Origin: Agrypnia vestita
Taxonomy: Eukaryota; Arthropoda; Insecta; Trichoptera; Phryganeidae
Direction: 5' to 3'
Assembly (NCBI GenBank): GCA_016648135.1
Contig: JADDOH010000495.1
Location: 186,001 to 250,000 of the forward strand
DNA: 64,000 bases
How positions within the stretch are numbered: the first letter of the stretch is position 1; every line of letters begins with the position of its first letter. The position numbers and the translations under genes were made by a program. Of this stretch, positions 42,690 to 54,391 are shown in pieces. The notes beneath the pieces were generated by a model that was not told where the DNA came from, did no database searches, and worked only from the letters and a program-made list of their open reading frames with translations.

Positions 42690-42960
42690 TCATTACGTGA
42701 CTGTGGTCATTTGAGGATCTTCGCAGTCTCAAGAAGAAGTCTTCGCTACTGCCATCAATCTTCCCAGACAGTCCTGGTGTCGTATACGCCAAGTTTTTAT
42801 GCATCTTTCTCCATACTGTCGTTTCATCTTCCTCGTGTTCGCGTCCCTTGGGGTTTCTGATGCCATTCCATATGTGAAACTCTACCTTGGAGGAAGCATC
42901 CTTTGGACAAGTCTAGCTCAGGCCAAAAAAACATGTATATTTCCTGTATTTATGTACTTT
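42690..42960 (-). pseudogene. LINE C-terminal remnant
   Basis: The minus strand gives RVSHMEWHQKPQGTRTRGR, then NDSMEKDA, KLGVYDTRTVWEDW. It resembles the RGRP..RW.DDI...A...W...A.DR..W endings of LINE proteins. The same ending appears at 54.94-55.21 kb. It sits upstream of the RT core on this strand, so the two come from separate insertions or a rearrangement. Confidence 0.45.
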
Positions 42961-43009
42961 TTTCTCGTATCTACTCCCTTCAGTAGCTTACTTAATTCAT
43001 TTTAAGTAT

Positions 43010-43660
43010 GTGTTACACCATAAGTATATGGGCAGTTAATGTTTATTTATTATTATTATTTTTTAATAGTACACTGACATAATACTAGGTACAAAATATA
43101 TACAATGACAGAACATTATGTGTTGTTCATCCATATTCTGAACTAAGCAGTATTGCTATTTCTGTATCTTGACAGTTATTGTTAACATTGTGACGCCGTT
43201 TTTTTGACGTTTAATGTTTAAAAGGTTAGAATTTATTGAATTCAATCAATTAGAAAGCTCATTATTCGTATGTGTGAATAACTTAACGTTTGTTTACGTT
43301 TTAGAGCTTTCTGGTTGATCAAACTCATTAATTTCAAACATGTCAAACTCATAACAAGGAAATTTGCGTACATTCCAGACACTACTAGTACTTTCCAATT
43401 CACTATAAAACGTCCAGAGTGTCGAGAAATTCCAATTCTCACGTGGCAATAGTATACTATTTTTGTCTGTGCTTTACTTCGGTCCTGGATAAGCGGTGGG
43501 TCTGCCCTCATTGTATTGTCTGGTTACTTCGTATAATATAATTTCTCTGCAAGAAAAATTGTTCGAAATAACGTACATCAGGAATATAATTATAAAAAAA
43601 AATCCCGCCAGGCTGAAGTCAGTAAGCGGGAAAACCCGTAATAAATTTCAGAAACAGATA
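43010..43660. other. No recognisable feature
   Basis: The minus frame at 43242-43511 (89 codons) shows no known motif. Confidence 0.4.
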
Positions 43661-43678
43661 AAATCTTTTTGTCATTTA

Positions 43679-43890
43679 TGACGTCACAAAAAGGTAAACT
43701 AAGTTGATTAAGAGGCCTGTCAAGAAGGCTTTTGATTCGCGATGCAGACGCGCGTCAGTTACAGTTGAAGAGGTTTTCGTGGCGCCTGAGGAGGCGGTCG
43801 ACAGAGAGCCGTTATGGGCGCGCATCACGGCGTGCGCTCAATCCGCTCAGCAGTCGCATGGAAGCACACGAACGTGCAAGTTTGTATATA
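43679..43890. promoter_or_regulatory. CRE site and GC-rich open stretch
   Basis: TGACGTCA at 43679-43686 precedes a GC-rich 200 bp stretch. A plus frame is open from 43701 to TAG near 43896 (SRCRRASVTVEEVFVAPEEA, REPLWARITACAQ) without recognised motifs. A minus-strand TATATA lies at its right edge (43885-43892). It could be a first exon and promoter, in either orientation, or a CpG-rich repeat. Confidence 0.25.
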
Positions 43891-44165
43891 ATGCTTAGGT
43901 ATATGTAATTATCAACCGATTGTCCGATTCTTTGTTCTTAGAACTGTTCTAATTAGTTTATTAATGGATTATTTAGGACATTAAAAATACAACAACAAAA
44001 AATGTACACGTCAAATTGATTACAAATCATAATTTTCACAAGCCCATCGCCGTTTATTTACACTCCGAACTTAATTAACTTATTTTTTCAATTGGTTGAG
44101 CAACTTCGTTAACATTTAAAAAAATATATATATTATTTATTTTAATCTATTTATATTCATTAATT

Positions 44166-44207
44166 ACACCTACATGTTTCGGAAAAACCTTTCCATCGTC
44201 AGAGTGT
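44166..44207 (-). ncRNA. Hammerhead-ribozyme-like fold, 44.2 kb
   Basis: Minus strand: helix I ACACT (44207-44203), CTGACGA (44202-44196), extra T, helix II GGAAA/TTTCC, GAA, palindromic ACATGT, A at the cleavage position, helix I partner GGTGT (five pairs including one G-U). Helix I and II sequences differ entirely from the other copies while keeping their pairing. Confidence 0.6.
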
Positions 44208-44637
44208 TTTATAAATATCACAATGTTCAAAGTGAACTTTTGTTTTTTGGTTTTCTACATTATTTAAAAAATAAATATCAAATATCATTGCTGAAGTCAT
44301 TGATTACACAAAATTATTGGAATTTTTTTTAGTATGGAGGTGTAGTTAGTTAATGAATATAAGTAGATTAAAACAAATAATAAAATCAATTTTTTAATTA
44401 ACTTAACTTAACTTATTATTAACATTCACCAGAGTATATTTTTAATTCGATAAACGATTCGTTTAATATTTAGGTATTTTTTATTCAAATTGCTCCCAAT
44501 TTTACAAAAAATGTTTTTTTCATTTAAAAATCGCCTAGTATGGAGTGAAGTGTTGATAGCGATGCCATAATGACGACCTGATTTAGAAGACAAATTATAT
44601 ATTTTGATTTGAGCTATAATTTATACTTTGTGACAAG

Positions 44638-44721
44638 CACGTGTAAGAAACGTCAGATCACCGCTCCGTCTATCTGCTCCCTGCTCGCTGCTGCGTTGGA
44701 TGCTGGGAGGAGCGGCACGTG
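44638..44721. promoter_or_regulatory. Two CACGTG E-boxes flanking a GC-rich stretch
   Basis: CACGTG at 44638-44643 and 44716-44721 bracket about 70 bp of CTCC/GCTG-rich sequence. Canonical E-boxes bind bHLH factors. No gene can be tied to them. Confidence 0.2.
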
Positions 44722-44729
44722 TTTTAATT

Positions 44730-45790
44730 TAATTAATCGCCTTTTCATTCCATCTGATGACAGGGCGGCACTGGATTTTAAAAATATTAATTATTAAACA
44801 TAATTTCAGCCAATTAATACAATTTTTTGCATTGCGGCATAATATATACTCAACTTTACGGCTCCATATGTTTTTAAATATGTATATACCTATGTAATCA
44901 AGATATTTTATAGATGTCTCTTTATAGCCGAATGATAGGTCGTAAACCCTAGGAACGCCAAAAGACTACCATACCTACTTTCCCATAAAAAAATATAATT
45001 TCGTCTCTATGATACATCTACGATATGTTTTGATTAATGATGTCACCCTGGGATAAAATCCAGTACCCTGTTCGTTGAAATATTTGGACACACTCAAAAT
45101 ATTCTATATATATGTATTTTTCTTTTGCAAATACCGACATTTTCTCACGGCGGAGAGAGTGACTTACTTTGTTCTTGCGGCCATGCTGCCTCCCAACGGT
45201 TTATACAACCTTTGCGAGGCGCATGGTCCTGCATGTTACTTGAAAACCTGTCGAACTGGAGACGATTGAGTAGGACTGATATGGAAGCTTTTGCCCTTAG
45301 AACGGTCGTGGGTAATCAGTAGGTACCATTCGCTGTGCGGCTCCATACCCTCAGATAATTTGACCGTGTTATGAAGGCACGGCGGAAAAATTTGTGATTA
45401 TAGAAAGGATAGAAAGAATCATATTTCATGGATAGTCACGTATACGAAGGAACAACCTGTTATATGCACTCAAAATTCTATCCAAATAATCTATGAAGTC
45501 ATCTACAAAAATTAGCTGTAGTTCCTTTATTGCTTTCATTTAGAGAATACATCTTACAATCTAACCTTTCTACAGCTGATGTCTCGTAAATGTGTGTAGA
45601 CAAATGGGAGAGTGAAGATATAAACATTGTATTCAACAACATACTAAAAACTGGTAGTTTTTCAGTATAATGCATTGTTAAATACTGTAACACAAATTTG
45701 TTATAAAAAGTTTTCGATAATCGCTAATATACAACAAGAGAACATAATATTGGCATCCCTTTAACATAAAATGCTTATATATTATAGTGA
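44730..45790. other. No recognised gene
   Basis: The 45140-45340 stretch is less AT-rich, with two overlapping plus frames of about 65 codons (GESDLLCSCGHAASQRF and related). I cannot assign it; a decayed LINE is possible. Confidence 0.3.
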
Positions 45791-45797
45791 ATGTTTA

Positions 45798-46103
45798 TCA
45801 AACATAATAATTTCATTATCTTCCCGTCCGTCTGTCTGTCCCCGTAGCTTCGTGTAACGTCCGTAATTTCGTTCGAATTCATGGCTTAAAAAACGGCCGA
45901 AGACGGGGCTTAAACCCCGGGCCACCAAACCCGAACCGGCCGATTAACGCATGTGGCTACGGCCACCTCTCCGTAGACCGCCAAATGCTATAATGCTATA
46001 AATATATAGTAGGGCTAAACATAGACAAAATGCTATAAATATATAGTAGGGCTAAACATAGACGCGAAATAATGTTACATCATTTTTGACGGGTTACAGC
46101 TAG
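45798..46103 (+). mobile_element. Non-autonomous Helitron copy H4 (short)
   Basis: It starts A|TCAAACATAATAATTTCATT and runs through CCGTCTGTCTGTCC, ACGTCCGTAATTTC and CGGCCGAAGACGGGGC. It ends TTTTGACGGGTTACAGCTAG, then T. Only 306 bp. A 34-bp unit (ATGCTATAAATATATAGTAG, GGCTAAACATAGAC) is duplicated in tandem at 45993-46026 and 46030-46063. Confidence 0.8.
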
Positions 46104-47640
46104 TTATTATAATATTCTTTTAGCCTGCTTCCCAAATTGAAGAAAACTTTTAGTAGCTAACAAAGATTACTTGAATGACATATCACAAATCTTAATGATT
46201 TTTGGTCAAATTATGACCAAAACATAAAAAAAATCGAGTCATTTTATTAATGCTTAAATATTTTTTTCGTGCGTTTTTCCAGGGAACATTATGTATGTTG
46301 GTATACAAGCAAAGGCGGCAATATCCAAAAAAATCTAATGCAGTCATCGAGGATTACTAATTTGAATTGAACTGAATTCGATCATTTATAGGAAACATAG
46401 CCAATAAATTTATTGGAAACATGATTTTGGAAGGGAAATTCTCGGTGCCTGCATTCAATTTTTTTGGATATTGCTATCTTTGCTTTTATACCCCACATAT
46501 AACTTTCTTGAAACTAATACTTTTTCTTTTAAATTTCCTTAAAATTAAATCGGTCATAAAACTTTTGATCAAAATGCGCAAAAAAAATGTAAGCAAATCA
46601 ATTATGAATAGAGAAGGATGCATACCAAGGAAAGGGTCCTAGAAGGACATAACAGAGTGCTTTACTGCGACAAGAATTTCCCACTAAAAAAAATAAAATT
46701 AAAACATTACGAATATTTCCATGATATTACGCACTTGATATTTCTAACCCAAGATTAAATCAAGATTAAATGGTATTTTAAATGATTTCCGTCGATGAGT
46801 TACCAACATGCGACATTTATAAGCATTCATTTGACATTTCTTTCGACAGCATTCGAGGTGAACGCTTATTGAATTTCGTTGTTTATTTTCATTCGAGGTG
46901 GTAAAAACGACCAGACAGTTTAAGTGCTTCCAAATCTCTCCGAATTATAAATATTTTGCAGAGTTATCAACACGAGCACTCAGTGGATATTCGATAATGG
47001 ATTGAAAGCTCTTCTCATCGCGTCGGTCAGACGTTTGGCCAATTAAATTACATAAATATCAGACATAATATAAACGAAAACAGAATAGCACTTGCGAAAT
47101 AGCCATTCAACTGTATGGGTTTTTATGGTATTGAGGCTCTGAGAGAACCGAAAGATATATGCGAATGTTTCAGTCATGAGTAAATGATATTTTGCAAAGT
47201 TAACATTTACATGTAGTAGAGCTAAGTTTATTAAGGGATTCTTATTATTATCCATATTTATGTATATTTTGACTTACCGAATTTTTTTTGGTGTTTACTG
47301 TACGCAGATAAAGCATATGAATGTCAAATTACGAACAAGGCTATAATGTATGTAGAAGAACATCTGTCGGAATGAAGGAAAGGGACAGAAAATATTAGAG
47401 AGTGAATGGGGATAAAAAGGGATGCTTTTAACCAGCATGTGAGTAACTAATACTTAAGCTACCTGTTAACTGCTAATAATATTTTCGCGATATAACTCAT
47501 TGTTACAAGTCAATAAATAATCTTCAAGTGGAAGGCCGACTTTATCTGGATCTCCAATTTACTTCAATATCTACAAAGATTTGCATAGTATGATAAAAAG
47601 GGATGATGTATGCAAGGGTGTATGCAAGAAAGGTGATCTT
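46104..47640. other. No recognisable feature
   Basis: AT-rich, with no exon or shared repeat that I can support. Confidence 0.5.
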
Positions 47641-47654
47641 ACTGTTAAGTTTTT

Positions 47655-47692
47655 TTAAGTGTCATGTCCACTGGGCTACGAGGGCCGGCTAA
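47655..47692 (-). mobile_element. tRNA-derived SINE family A, head fragment
   Basis: On the minus strand GGCCCTCGTAGCCCAGTGGA, then CATGACACTTA, matches the A-box head of the SINE at 54.39 kb (GCCCTTGTAGCTCAGTGGGC, ATGACACTGG). The body is missing. Confidence 0.5.
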
Positions 47693-48264
47693 GTTAGTGT
47701 TAGTTGTTAAAATTTTGGTAATGATACTATTCAAGAGGGAAAGTAAGTTTGAAATACTGGACGGTAATAAGTATTTGGAATAAGTAGTGAATGCTACCAA
47801 CTACGTACCCAAACCGTTCTAAGAGCAAAAGTCCTACTCAATCTCCAGGTCGACATTTTTTTAACACTACTTTTCAAGACCGTGCTGCCCCGCAGTGGTC
47901 GTATAAACCGCCGCGAGATGACAGGGCCGCAGAAACAGGTCATTCACTGTCCCCACCATGAAATAAATCTTTATTAAAATAATGTGGTGAAAATACATAA
48001 AATAAAAAGAAACGTATGTTGAAAGTAATATAATATATAAAACATAAATAAAACAGAATAAAACAAAATAAAACAAGTTAAAACAAAATAAATTAAAGAT
48101 GCGTAAGCAGATACTAATACAGTCAATAAAATATTCGTAATAGGATCCATAACATGTGGCGAATAACAGTACACAACAAATACATGGGAGAATACAAACA
48201 CAATTCATAACAGAGGGTATAAAGTAAAGGACTTATTATAATCTAAATAATTTTTGGAATGATT

Positions 48265-48545
48265 TGAAATGATGGATGGAGTTTGATTATTTGGGAAATC
48301 TTATCATATGAGGCGAATGTTGAAGGCAACAGGAATAGAGGGCGTCCGCGAAAGACCTGGCACGATCAGGTAGTACAAGTATTTGAGGATGGCCCTGTTA
48401 AAAGCCGCAACAATCGTAGAACGTGTATGAGAAGATGTATGAATGTGGCCGAAGCAAAAGTGGTGTGCCAGGATAGAAGAGTGTGGCGTTCAATCCTCTC
48501 TGCCTACCCCTGCAGGGAAACGGCGTGATGGTTAGTTAGTTAGTT
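48265..48545 (+). pseudogene. RTE-like LINE 3' end, best copy
   Basis: An open frame from 48283 to TGA 48526-48528 encodes EANVEGNRNRGRPRKTW, HDQVVQVFEDGPVKSRNNRR, TCMRRCMNVAEAKVVCQDRR, VWRSILSAYPC. RGR.RKTW, C..RCMNV.EA..VCQDR..WRS..SAYP is the conserved C-terminus of an RTE-like LINE lineage common in insects. The frame is intact over about 80 codons. It is followed by GATGGTTAGTTAGTTAGTT, the short tandem tail. Reverse transcriptase and endonuclease are absent because of 5' truncation. Confidence 0.75.
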
Positions 48546-48549
48546 TATC

Positions 48550-48790
48550 ATAGAAAGTGAGAAAGGTATCGACCAAAGAGCGACTGGAAAGAATAAAGTG
48601 AACAACGCTTTGAATACAATAATTTCAAACGAAAACTTGTCAACTGAGTCAAAACTAGCGGAACACGATGGAATTCTGGTACTGACATTGAAGTATGAAA
48701 GTGAAGCCTGGAGCTTGCAGAAGAGGAGCAAAAGTGGACCGTCAACGGGCAGTCAAATAGGCGGAACACCGATTGACTGAGAAAGAAACT
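48550..48790 (+). pseudogene. LINE post-RT fragment
   Basis: The plus frame reads KVNNALNTIISNENLS, then ESKLAEHDGILVLTLKYESE, then AWSLQKRSKSGPSTGSQ. This corresponds to the LS...KL.VH.GVLVPTLMYGSE.W..QK...S..NA.EM segment that follows the palm domain in RTE-like LINEs. YGSE has become YESE. It begins right where the previous copy's tail ends, so it is a second, independent fragment. Confidence 0.6.
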
Positions 48791-48811
48791 GCAAGCTGAT
48801 GTCACTTCAAA

Positions 48812-48905
48812 ATGATTAATAACTAACCATCACGCATCTCCCCAGAGGGTAAACAAAAAGGATAGAACGCCACGCTGTTCTGTCCTGGCACACCACTTTT
48901 AAGAC
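48812..48905 (-). pseudogene. RTE-like LINE 3' end, short inverted copy
   Basis: On the minus strand, TGTGCCAGGACAGAACAGCG, TGGCGTTCTATCC, is followed by GCGTGATGGTTAGTTATTA. It matches VCQDR.VWRSI and the tail of the copy 280 bp to the left, in opposite orientation. Confidence 0.65.
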
Positions 48906-49589
48906 TTGAACAAGATCATCTTATTATCAGTTCATGCCAGGTTTTCCACGAACGCTCTCTATTTCTGGTGCCTTCAGCACTCGCCTCATAAATGTTATAT
49001 ATGCTTCACGTATTAGAACACATACACACATTAAAATTTTAAATTTATACAGTTGTCAATGATGCTGCCAAATGCATGTACCAAAATAAATAATTTGACC
49101 TTTTTACAATATTTCGTAATGAATTTATATTATAAAAAATTAGAGGTAGTCTTACCAGAGAATGCAGGAGATTAATCTCTCCTCCAAAGGAAAGACCTGG
49201 AATTTCTGGAACGGTATACCCGGATATCATGAAGAACGTGAAATTACAAAGGCAGAAGCGGTCGGCACACATAGAGAGAGAGCGTATAGTCACTTAATAT
49301 GCATAAAACTTTAATTTACCGTCACGTCTCGTGGCTGCGGGAGGAATGAATAAAAACGCTGGAAATTAATTACTGATTAATAAACATTCAATGTTCAAAA
49401 TCATTTAACACTATTAAATTTAACGATATTCTTTAAATAACACTATTTCAAAATATAATCACTCGTAAATAAACACTTTATTATCGCTGGAACACTTAAT
49501 TTAACGTACACTAGAACATTGCATCAAGTTTTCGCTCCGGTTTATCTTTCGCCAATTAGGTAAGTATTTCGATTATTAATTTATTTATC

Positions 49590-49690
49590 GCTCCGACTGG
49601 CCACCTCGGCGGGTTGCGGCTCGCAGCCGGCTTCGCAGTATTATCCCCTGCCACAACTCAGCGCCGCGGCTGGCGCTTCTATTTAAATCT
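49590..49690 (+). promoter_or_regulatory. Promoter-like CpG block with TATA box
   Basis: CCACCTCGGCGGGTTGCGGC, CGCAGCCGGCTTCGCAG and CAGCGCCGCGGCTGGCGCTT lead into CTATTTAAATCTG. A CpG-rich stretch ending in a TATA-like box is what an insect core promoter could look like. No initiator or coding exon was confirmed downstream. Confidence 0.25.
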
Positions 49691-50112
49691 GAAGCTGATA
49701 CCCTCGTACTTTATGGATTATCTTAGTATTTAGGAGAAGATTCTCGTGGCTTCTAGGCTTTTCTAGGTGTTTTTCGAATGTTTCATACGCCCCCCGATGA
49801 TTGTATATTTAATATACTATATAAAGTCAGTAAGCCAACAGCATGAAAGGAAAGACCACGACGGAGTTGGGCAGATACTGTCAAGACAAGACCTAGACCG
49901 TACAGAGGTACCTAGCAGGATGAATCACAAAGGCAATGTCAAGGGATGGATGGCACTATATGAATTTCCGGATCCCATGAGGATGCTAAAAAATGTTTAG
50001 AGGGACAAAAAAATAGTAGATCCTAAAATTTGCTTACGAGCGGCACTGATTAAGACCTGAAATCGAGAGAATGAATGTTGCCTGAATTCACTGGAAATGC
50101 GGTCTGTCTTGC

Positions 50113-50499
50113 TTGCGTATGATAAAGAATGATATCTTTATCCAGTATCCATTACACGCCGTCATGTATCATCTCGCACCGAACGCACACACGTGCGTCA
50201 CTCTTGTCAGGAAGCGCAGCGGTTATCTCTCGAGACATTTGATCCGGCACGTCAGTTATAACGGCCTGGGAAAGTTTTCTAATCTCCATGTGATGATAAT
50301 AACATGCTCTTGTGCTGCTAGCGTAGGTCTGGACAATATTGCACGGGATTCATGGCAGACACATGGTGAAAAATTATTTATGAAAGCTGTAACATTTATA
50401 TTAGAATCATCATATTTTTTCAGAATTTTCGAATCATTAATGGATACGATCGTACTTTTGATAAAAAAAACTGGGTTTATTTATTTCACGTGGAAATAA
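50113..50499 (+). CDS. Anonymous 128-codon ORF, probably not a gene
   Basis: ATG 50113 to TAA near 50499. The first 80 codons are of mixed composition (HAVMYHLAPNAHTCVTL, SGYLSRHLIRHVSYNGLG); the last third is hydrophobic and AT-rich. There is no signal peptide, no clear domain, and no splice or promoter context. In 64 kb a frame of this length is not strong evidence by itself. A decayed transposon ORF is as likely as an exon. Confidence 0.12.
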   Translation: MRMIKNDIFIQYPLHAVMYHLAPNAHTCVTLVRKRSGYLSRHLIRHVSYNGLGKFSNLHVMIITCSCAASVGLDNIARDSWQTHGEKLFMKAVTFILESSYFFRIFESLMDTIVLLIKKTGFIYFTWK

Positions 50500-52199
50500 T
50501 GTTCGTCTCAGATTGAATAATTGTTAGATGGGCTATGTAAATAAAATGTCCTAAATAACTGACTAATTTCAAGATAAATTTCCAATGACATCCGATATTT
50601 GTAGTAATTTTTCATATCTTTCATTATACTATGTTTTAAGAAGTATATATAGTCAGGTCTTAGAAGAAATTTTAATTTAATTTAAAAAAATCATTTTAAT
50701 TAAAATAAATAATTTAAATTTAAAAATTAGTTTTTTTTAATAACTGATAATAATTGTATGTTAAGGATTTTTTAATTATCCCGACGGAAATGATAGTTTT
50801 TGGTATAGGTTTGTGAAATATACATAATATCATATATAAACTCGATTTACTTATTTTTACATAGTGCTCATATAACAGGTAAATTATAGTAGGTATACCA
50901 AATAAAGACAAAACAATTTACATGTATAATATAACAAAGCAATATTTATATTTGTATTTCATTAGGATGTATTTTTATTTGTGTAATTTTTTGGAGTTAA
51001 ATCATCAAACATAATTTAAATCCCTATTAAAAATCTTAATGATTAAGACAAAAAATGTTATTGGATTTTAAGAGAAATTCAACTTAATTGTTCGAAGAAT
51101 ATTTTTTCTTCTGAATGAAAACTTATACTTTGCGGTGTCATTATTATTAAAATAAAACACAAATCACTTTGTTTTTACCACTTTATTAAATTATTATTTA
51201 TTAATTAAAAGCTTATTCATTTTTTTGGAGGTAAGTTTGTAGAACTCCATAATCATACATATAATAACATTAAAAAACACGCTTAGTTCTACACACAGAA
51301 ATTATTTTGTGGTTCTACACGTTTAATTTTTTTTAAAAACACCTTATGAGTGAAATTATATAGCTGTTAAAAATCGTCTCTTTTGGATTGCTTGTGATCT
51401 TCTGGTTACTCTGCTCTTCCAACAAAGCCTCATTTTTGTTCGATCCTTAGAGTCTACGATACTCTGAGTACCGCCTAGTCTTCAACCACACTTTAACAAA
51501 CTAATTATTCTAGTAAAAATCGTGTTTTATATTTTACGTGAATCTGAAAGGGTAAAAAAGTTAATAAAGCTTTAAAAATAAGTACGGGTATATATAAGAG
51601 GGCATTAGTGCGGAAATTTTCATGGACAATGGAGGACTGACTGAACCTCCAGGATAGCTGAAATAATTCCCAAGAAATCCTTATATGATGAACTCGTAAT
51701 TTGAGTTCCCTTTAATATGATTGATTTCACTTTAATTTGCGATTGTCGTATACGAATACGCCACAATAATGAAACCTATTGTGTTATTGTTCTCCGAGAG
51801 ACTCCGTGTTCTTATAGAGCATTGCACTTGCTCACACCAGCTCACGTGTCCATATTCTGTTCCCTGTCAACTTTCACGATCCTCGAAGAATGCATTGTGA
51901 CGTACGAGAAATAAATCCACAATATTTACTGCAGCTGTTACACGAAGACATTCATTTGACCGGAAGAAAGTAGGTATGTGTCCAAGTGTGCACACACACT
52001 CGTAAATCAATGCTTTTTTGCTTGTAAGCTCTTGATGCTGCATGTCGGTTTGTTGTACCTATAAATCATAAAACAAATTATTTAAAGAAATAATATCTCA
52101 TTTATGTACAAGATTGGTTTATTTAAAGAATAATATTTTTCTGGGAGTTCAGAAGAGGTAAGAGGCATGATAATAAGTATTTTTTACGTTTATAACGTT

Positions 52200-52530
52200 A
52201 ACTTTGTGGTTGGACATAATTATTAATTTGAGAAAACTAACAAACTTTGTATAAACCACACTGACCGCTTTTAAACCTCTACCGTTTTCGAAATTATACT
52301 ATATCTTTTTCAGAACGGACACACTGTGTCCTGACAAAGATACAATTCAGTATCGAAACCGATATATACCCGTATATATTATATAATATATATAAAACCG
52401 AAACCGATATATTATATATACCCGTACTTATATTGGTAGACGTTTAAAAATAATCAGTTTTAAAAACAATAAAAAGTTTATTAGTTTTCACAAATTAATA
52501 ATTTGGTCCAACCACAAAGTTAACGCTATA
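52200..52530. mobile_element. Head-to-head pair of Penelope 3' modules, 52.3 kb
   Basis: Left arm on the minus strand and right arm on the plus strand both run TTTAAAA..., GTTAGTTTTC or similar, AAATTAATAATT, CCAACCACAAAGTTAACG. That is the 3' sequence downstream of the Penelope-like fragment at 27.04-27.12 kb. The plus arm has CTGACAA, helix II GATAC/GTATC, GAA, ACC, but helix III is interrupted by a TA-rich insertion before GGTAGACG. The minus arm has CTGAAAA. Both CTGANGA boxes have lost G8, so neither should cleave. Confidence 0.6.
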
Positions 52531-52884
52531 AATGGTATCTTTAATATCTCTAACGTGAATTTATTTAATAATATCAATTGTTTCTAAATCTTGTTATAAT
52601 GTTTTATTCCAAGTCCCTAGTTCAAGTTAAGTAAGTTTCAAGTACCCGCGATCCTTCATATATTATTTCATTTATGCAACATGTGGGGTGCTTTCATTGA
52701 GAAAACAAGGACGTCGGAGGCATGCGACATGATAACCCGGTAAATCAACAACATAAATTATGTACATTATATTTTTTTAAACTCACTATCGATATAAATT
52801 AATCTATACTTTTCCCAACGTTTAAAAATCCTTTCTTAAAAAAATTAAATCATCTCCAAAAACTTTCGTACATTTTTTTTTTTA

Positions 52885-53050
52885 CGTATGTTTTTTACTT
52901 ACTTACTTACTTACTTACCATCACGCCGTTTCGCCGTGGGGGTAAGCAGAGAGGATAGAGCGCCACACTCTTCTGTCCTGACATACAACTCTCGCCTCAT
53001 CCACATTCATACATCTTTGTATGCAAGCTCGCCGGTTGTTGAGGCTTATG
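52885..53050 (-). pseudogene. RTE-like LINE 3' end, inverted copy
   Basis: The minus strand carries CCTCAACAACCGGCGAGCTT, ATGTATGAATGTGGATGAG, GCGAGAGTTGTATGTCAGGA, GTGTGGCGCTCTATCCTCTC. It ends in GCGTGATGGTAAGTAAGTAA, a TAAG tail of four or more units. In translation: NNRRACI, MNVDEARVVCQDRRVWRS.LSAYP. The tail lies on the left (53-end at 52.88 kb), as expected for minus orientation. Confidence 0.75.
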
Positions 53051-54380
53051 TAATTTCCAGAAGATATTTCAATGAAATATGCTCTGAAATTCCCTTACGA
53101 ATTTATAGCGGAAAAAGTATATGCGGAAATGCGTGCTCACTGTTTGTACATAATTGTCAACTTGAACCAATAAATAATTCCTCAGTTTTTTAATCGACTT
53201 ATGGTGTGGAATGATTTTCCGACAATTCTTTCCTTCGGTTAATTTCTTTGAGGTTTGATTCTTATTTTTTTTAACTCTATCAATATTGATTTGAATTTAA
53301 ATATATGTTACAGACAAAATGTTAAATTTCGTTAATGTATACATTAACTATATGAATAATATATGTGTAGTATATGAATGCAATAACTATGAGTTAATGT
53401 ATACATTATGATAGTTAATAAATACATTGTCAAAACTTTTTTTGTCTACAATATATACATCAACTATGAGCGCTTCCCAGGGGCGCGGCTGCCGACCGGG
53501 CGGCGAAATCATTTAATGGTGTTCAGCAATCACAAAAATTACAATAAAGTTTTAAAATTCTTATTCATGAATAAATTAGAAGGTACATATCTTAAATATT
53601 TAAAATTGAATTTCGTAGAATCATGTAAAAGTAGAATTACTAGTGGTATTAAGAGCTATTTGTCATTTCATTATTTATATTATTATCTTATCACCTACTC
53701 TTTCTGTCAACTGGTGTAACACACTTTACCCAGTTCATTATTTCGTCAGTACATCAACTGAATGGACTGCTTGTCGGCCAGTTGGCCAATGGATAACAGC
53801 ATCCGTTCATTTTACTACTACGCCACTGGTACTGTCTACTTATTTACTTGATGTTAAAGAAAACTTTTTTTTTTGCTAAAAGCAGTCGGCTGGACAAAGT
53901 GAGCCGAAACAAAGAGGAAGTATTGTTGTCTATGGATTGACAAGAAGTTGGTCAAACATATTACGAACCAATGAGATATTGCATACATCTGCTAGTGACG
54001 GCGGCAAACGACGCGTCGCGTGCGGGACATCAACGGATCAAAGTCTGTATCCTGCTTAAATATTAATTACTCCAAATAAAATAACCAAACTAGTAGAAAG
54101 CACCAAACTAGGATCTAGAATAACGGAAATAATCAATGTTAAAATTCTACCCTTTACTCCTGAAAGAACGCCTTGTATGAAAGCTTGAATCGAGCATATT
54201 AATGAAAACATGAACTTAAAAATAAATCACTTTTTATTTAAAATTTGTTGTTTTAATAAGTATTATAAAGATAACATTTATAACAGTGGGTCCGTATATA
54301 TATATCTACATATGGCTTAATATCACAAAAACCTATCTACGAAAAATTCGTCTTTGAGTTATGTGTGCAGATTTATTCAT
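53050..54380. other. No recognised gene
   Basis: 53470-53510 (CAGGGGCGCGGCTGCCGACC, GGGCGGCG) and CTACGCCACTGG at 53819 could be two ends of a hAT-like repeat, but no target duplication supports it. The 53408-53719 frame has no motif. Confidence 0.3.
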
Positions 54381-54391
54381 TCTGTAAAACA

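Larger units (their letters stand above)
48910..52200. other. Long stretch without a recognised gene
   Basis: Three items stand out. (1) 49590-49690 is CpG-rich and ends in a TATTTAAA box (49680-49687). (2) 50113-50499 is an open plus frame of 128 codons (YHLAPNAHTCVTLVRKR, GLGKFSNLHVMIITCSC), the longest anonymous frame here outside mobile elements, with no known motif. (3) 51085-51200 repeats the tail of the hammerhead-like modules (TTCTTCTGAATGAAAACTTA, AAAACACAAATCACTTTG). The rest is AT-rich. Confidence 0.35.

Noticed and set aside
47867..48208. A 113-residue membrane protein on the minus strand
   Set aside because: Most of it comes from an (A/T)AAAATAAAAC-type low-complexity run read as Phe/Tyr/Leu/Cys; two overlapping minus frames look alike.
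53470..53832. A second hAT-like element
   Set aside because: CAGGGGCG and CGCCACTG could be ends, but the flanks show no 8-bp duplication and the ends match poorly.
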